This document shows positions 32,159-35,077 of a stretch of 35,077 bases of DNA, in pieces. The position numbers and the translations under genes are program-made. The notes beneath the pieces were generated by a model that was not told the DNA's origin, searched no databases, and saw only the letters and a program-made list of their open reading frames with translations. The stretch comes from an uncultured Pelagibacteraceae bacterium (GTDB lineage: Bacteria > Pseudomonadota > Alphaproteobacteria > Pelagibacterales > Pelagibacteraceae). Each line of letters opens with the position of its first letter. Positions within the stretch are counted from its first letter, which is position 1. The DNA lies in NCBI GenBank assembly GCA_902633885.1, contig CACPIK010000004.1, positions 1-35,077 of the forward strand, read 5' to 3'.

Positions 32159-32860
32159 TTAAATATTTTTAATAATTTTTAAAATATCTTTTAAATTTTT
32201 TAAATGCTTTTTAATATTATTATTAGTGTAACCCATTTTTCCACCATAACCTGGTATTCTACCTTGTTCCCAATCTTTCTGTTCTTTTGCAAAGTCTATT
32301 AAAAAAGCCAAACATGAAATTGGTTCAATACCTAAAAATAACGCTTTATGCTCCACCAATTTTTTTAATTTATTGTCTCTTAAGTCAATATGCCCTTTTT
32401 TACTCCATGTATCTTTCCAACTAAACATAATTTCTAAAAGTTTTTTATTAGTTTTATTAGTTTTAATTTCTATATCGGGTTGAGTTGAAATTTTTCTAGG
32501 ATGAAGAAATTCTCTATATCTATCATTACCTGTTAAAATTGAATGAATTTCTGATTGTCTTAAAAGTTCTAGTACTCCATCTTCAATTATCCAACCTAAA
32601 ACTAAGTCAATACCATACTCATGTGGTTTTCTATGATCCCTGAAATGTTGTAATTTTTCTAATTTATTATTCATATAAATTATATGCTGGTCATTTAAAT
32701 TTTTTTCTAAAATTGATTTAAAAAATTCACTTTTAATAATTTCGGACTCGGGCATTTTAATGTTTTTGTATTTTTGAATTATAGTTTCAACTTTAATTTC
32801 TAATTGATCTAATGCATTTAGGCACGAGTCTATTTTTTTTGAATAAGTATCAGAAATCAT
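32159..32860 (-). CDS. Putative type II restriction endonuclease partner
   Basis: No family recognised with certainty. It is a 233-residue cytoplasmic protein directly upstream of the m5C methyltransferase on the same strand, the standard place for a cognate nuclease. A possible PD-(D/E)xK centre is QPDIEIKTNK (127-136, Asp129) with LLEIMFSWKDTW (141-152, Glu143, Lys149). The ExK is not canonical (E-I-M), so Lys149 would have to substitute. The region HEYGIDLVLGWIIEDGVLEL (80-99) is a hydrophobic helix. There is no ribosome site before ATG 32860. The function is inferred mostly from context. Confidence 0.6.
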   Translation of the reverse strand: MISDTYSKKIDSCLNALDQLEIKVETIIQKYKNIKMPESEIIKSEFFKSILEKNLNDQHIIYMNNKLEKLQHFRDHRKPHEYGIDLVLGWIIEDGVLELLRQSEIHSILTGNDRYREFLHPRKISTQPDIEIKTNKTNKKLLEIMFSWKDTWSKKGHIDLRDNKLKKLVEHKALFLGIEPISCLAFLIDFAKEQKDWEQGRIPGYGGKMGYTNNNIKKHLKNLKDILKIIKNI

Positions 32861-32873
32861 AAACTATTTAAAA

Positions 32874-32897
32874 GGGGCGTTCTGTTACCAGGTGGCC
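32874..32897. other. Isolated GC-rich 24-base block at the R-M boundary
   Basis: Sixteen of 24 bases are G or C (GGGGCGTTCTG, then TTACCAGGTGGCC) in an otherwise extremely AT-rich spacer. It lies between the stop of the 79-residue gene and the start of the putative restriction gene. It holds ACC-A-GGT and CCAGG. Pairing as a terminator is weak (GGC with GCC only). It may be an operator, a junction scar or a conserved RNA element; nothing decides between these. Confidence 0.4.
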
Positions 32898-32910
32898 TAA
32901 AAATTTTTAA

Positions 32911-33150
32911 TCAACAACAGCTGCAACTTTTTTTCTTTTTATTTTTATTCTCTTTTATTAATTCATTATGATCTTTTTTTTCTTGTAACAACTCTTGTTT
33001 CTCGTCTTCTATAGCTTTTTTTTCCTTTGAAATTTTATCTTCAAAATATGCATAAAGTGATGAAAAACCTAATTTTATTGATTTTTTTTCTTCGTAATCT
33101 CTACGACCTTTTAGATTTTCAATTATTTTGATTATTTCTTGATTTTGCAT
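32911..33150 (-). CDS. 79-residue coiled-coil protein with KKKK-SCSCC tail
   Basis: Not a family I recognise. Residues 1-30 are a basic amphipathic stretch (IIKIIENLKGRRDYEEKK). About 36-70 is a Lys/Glu heptad region (KISKEKKAIEDEKQELLQ) predicted to form a coiled coil. The protein ends in a lysine run followed by SCSCC. It starts one base after the pnp stop and so is probably translated from the pnp message. The terminal cysteine cluster could bind metal or be lipid- or redox-modified; this is a guess. Cytoplasmic, no signal peptide. Confidence 0.68.
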   Translation of the reverse strand: MQNQEIIKIIENLKGRRDYEEKKSIKLGFSSLYAYFEDKISKEKKAIEDEKQELLQEKKDHNELIKENKNKKKKSCSCC

Positions 33151-33151
33151 A

Positions 33152-35077
33152 TTAAACTGCAGCCTGCTTAATAGAAAGTTTTACTTTTCCTCTATCAAAT
33201 CCAATAACTTTAACTTTTACTTCATCACCTTCTTTTACAACATCGGTTACTTTTGCAACTCTTTTGTCTGCTAGCTCTGATATATGAACTAGACCATCTT
33301 GTTTACCTAAAAAGTTAACAAATGCGCCAAATTCCATAATTTTCATGACTTTTCCATTATAAATCTTATTTAATTCAGCCTTAGCTGTGATGTCTTTGAT
33401 CATTTGCATTGCTTTATTTCTAGACTCTTCGTCCGGAGCAGCAACTGTTACTACGCCTTCATCATTAACATCTACTTTAGCACCTGAATTTTCAACAATT
33501 TCTCTTATTGTTGCGCCACCTTTACCAATTACGGCTGCTATATCCTTTTTATCAACAGTTATTTTTTCCATTTTTGGAGTGTGTTTACCAACATCAGCTC
33601 TTGATTTATCAAGTGCTTTGTTCATTTCACCTAAGATATGAATTCTACCATCTTTGGCCTGATTTAAAGCCTGCTCCATAATTTCAAAAGTAATACCTGT
33701 AATTTTGATATCCATTTGAAGAGATGTAATTCCATCTTTTGTTCCGGCAACTTTAAAATCCATATCGCCTAAATGATCTTCATCACCAAGAATGTCAGAC
33801 AATACACTAAAATCATCTCCTTCTTTTATTAGTCCCATTGCAATTCCTGCTACAGGCTCTTTCATTGGTACACCCGCATCCATTAATGCTAATGATGTTC
33901 CACATACCGTTGCCATAGAAGATGAACCATTAGATTCAGTAATCTCAGATACAATTCTAAAAGTGTAAGGAAAACTTTCTTTAGATGGTAAAGAGGAATT
34001 AATAGCTCTCCAAGCAAGTTTTCCATGTCCAACTTCTCTTCTGCCAGTCCCAATTCGTCCTGTTTCACCAACTGAAAATGGTGGAAAATTATAATGAAGC
34101 ATAAATCTTTCTCTTTGTAATCCCTCTAAACTTTCAATTCTTTGTTCATCATCAGAAGTTCCAAGCGTGGTAGTTACTATCGCTTGAGTTTCACCTCTAG
34201 TAAATAGTGCAGAACCATGAGTTCTAGGCAATATCCCAACTTCACACTCAATTGGTCTAACATCTGAAAGACCTCTACCATCTATACGATTTTTATTTTT
34301 TAAAATATCAGTTCTAACAATAGATTTTTCAAGGTTTTTAAGTTGTGAATTAACATCTAAATCTGAATATTTTTCATCTTCTTCATAAAGCTTTTTGGCT
34401 TTGTCTGTGATTTCTGAAATTTGATTTGATCTATCTTGTTTATCTCTTGTTGCAAAAGCTTTTTTTAAATCACCTGTAAATTCTTCCTCAAGTTTTTTCT
34501 TAACTTCTGAAAGATCCTTTTTCTCTACTACCCAATCAGGTTTTTTGCACTCTTTTGCTAAATCTTCTATCATTTGAATTACAGGCACAAAACCTTCATG
34601 ACCAAATTTTACAGCATTTAACATTTCTTCTTCAGTTAAACCATTAGCTTCAGATTCTACCATTAGAACAGCGTCTTTTGTTCCTGCCACAACTAAATCT
34701 AATTTTGAATTTTTCATTTCTTCCTTAGAAGGATTAAGAATGTATTTTCCTTCAATAAAGCCAACTCTAGAAGCACCTACAGGTCCCATAAATGGCATTC
34801 CTGAAATCGCTAAAGCTGCTGAAGAAGCAATGATAGATAAAATATCTGCCTCATTTTCTTTGTCATATGAAATTACGGTCGGAAGTACTTGAACTTCATT
34901 TTTGAATTCATCTGGAAACAAAGGTCTTATAGGTCTATCTATCAATCTTGAGATTAATGTTTCACTTTCTGTTGGCCTTGCTTCTCTTTTAAAATACCCA
35001 CCAGGAATTTTACCTGCTGCATAATATTTCTCTTGATAATTTACTGATAAAGGAAAGTAATCTACATCTGGATTTAC
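33152..35077 (-). CDS. pnp: Polyribonucleotide nucleotidyltransferase, 5' end outside window
   Basis: Phosphorolytic 3'-5' exoribonuclease of the RNA degradosome. The frame is open to the right edge (35077) and starts mid-protein at [20 protein letters not shown], so an in-frame TTG at 34945 is not the true start. About 641 residues are present. The second RNase PH core has [20 protein letters not shown] and [22 protein letters not shown] domain ([18 protein letters not shown]) and an S1 domain ([20 protein letters not shown]) complete it. It ends with [13 protein letters not shown]. The 79-residue coiled-coil gene follows after one base. Confidence 0.97.
   Translation of the reverse strand, partial: VNPDVDYFPLSVNYQEKYYAAGKIPGGYFKREARPTESETLISRLIDRPIRPLFPDEFKNEVQVLPTVISYDKENEADILSIIASSAALAISGMPFMGPVGASRVGFIEGKYILNPSKEEMKNSKLDLVVAGTKDAVLMVESEANGLTEEEMLNAVKFGHEGFVPVIQMIEDLAKECKKPDWVVEKKDLSEVKKKLEEEFTGDLKKAFATRDKQDRSNQISEITDKAKKLYEEDEKYSDLDVNSQLKNLEKSIVRTDILKNKNRIDGRGLSDVRPIECEVGILPRTHGSALFTRGETQAIVTTTLGTSDDEQRIESLEGLQRERFMLHYNFPPFSVGETGRIGTGRREVGHGKLAWRAINSSLPSKESFPYTFRIVSEITESNGSSSMATVCGTSLALMDAGVPMKEPVAGIAMGLIKEGDDFSVLSDILGDEDHLGDMDFKVAGTKDGITSLQMDIKITGITFEIMEQALNQAKDGRIHILGEMNKALDKSRADVGKHTPKMEKITVDKKDIAAVIGKGGATIREIVENSGAKVDVNDEGVVTVAAPDEESRNKAMQMIKDITAKAELNKIYNGKVMKIMEFGAFVNFLGKQDGLVHISELADKRVAKVTDVVKEGDEVKVKVIGFDRGKVKLSIKQAAV

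Noticed and set aside
34945..35077. Start of pnp at the in-frame TTG near 34945
   Set aside because: The frame continues to the window edge with clear Pnp sequence ([20 protein letters not shown]), so the real start lies outside.

Overview
The window looks like chromosome of a streamlined marine alphaproteobacterium of the SAR11 clade (Pelagibacterales). The base composition is very AT-rich and genes abut or overlap by 1-14 bases with almost no spacers. Several alphaproteobacterial gene neighbourhoods are recognisable: mutM-rpsT-dnaA-dnaN beside ubiE-ubiB-coaBC-dut, irr next to fabA-fabB-fabI, argH-lptM-lysA, and SUV3-like helicase to fdxA to carD. No phage, insertion sequence, rRNA or CRISPR array is visible. 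Both window ends cut through genes: a TRAP permease on the left and pnp on the right. The taxon is inferred from gene order and composition, not from a marker tree.

Layout. 1-4851 (minus): acetoacetyl-CoA synthetase, an aminotransferase, then a TAXI-type TRAP transporter (binding protein, hairpin, fused permease). 5014-9035 (plus): SUV3-like helicase, TerB-like protein, ferredoxin FdxA and a CarD-type regulator with a long lysine-rich tail. 9033-9260 (minus): a tiny transcription unit for a 27-residue protein made almost only of Lys, Arg and Ala, with its own terminator and a candidate promoter. 9370-11194 (minus): long-chain acyl-CoA ligase and tRNA-Leu(CAA). 11263-12874 (plus): a YqaA-like membrane protein, DsbB and Coq7. 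12875-14690 (minus): an HNH nuclease, a carboxylesterase and a TlpA-like thioredoxin. 14715-18150 (plus): ArgH, a 38-residue LptM-like lipoprotein, LysA and PlsC. 18147-22112 (minus): DnaN, DnaA, S20 and MutM. 22146-27257 (plus): UbiE, UbiB, CoaBC, Dut, a ThiF/MoeB-like enzyme and an SH3b protein. 27261-28307 (minus): a peroxiredoxin and the Fur-family regulator Irr. 28384-31049 (plus): FabA, FabB, FabI and a 50-residue membrane peptide. 31058-32860 (minus): a putative type II restriction-modification pair. 32911-35077 (minus): a 79-residue coiled-coil protein and Pnp.

The most interesting signals are regulatory or very small. (1) Sites resembling the iron control element bound by Irr (TTTAGAA-N3-TTCTAAA) lie over the peroxiredoxin promoter, between irr and fabA, and, with 13 of 14 matches, upstream of the TRAP binding protein. 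This suggests a small iron-responsive regulon that includes a TRAP transporter. (2) The mini-histone-like gene at 9096-9179 is too short for normal gene finders but has a ribosome site, a leader hairpin, a terminator and a candidate promoter. It converges on a CarD gene whose N-terminus has a similar composition. (3) A restriction-modification pair sits in an otherwise housekeeping region, next to an isolated 24-base GC-rich block.
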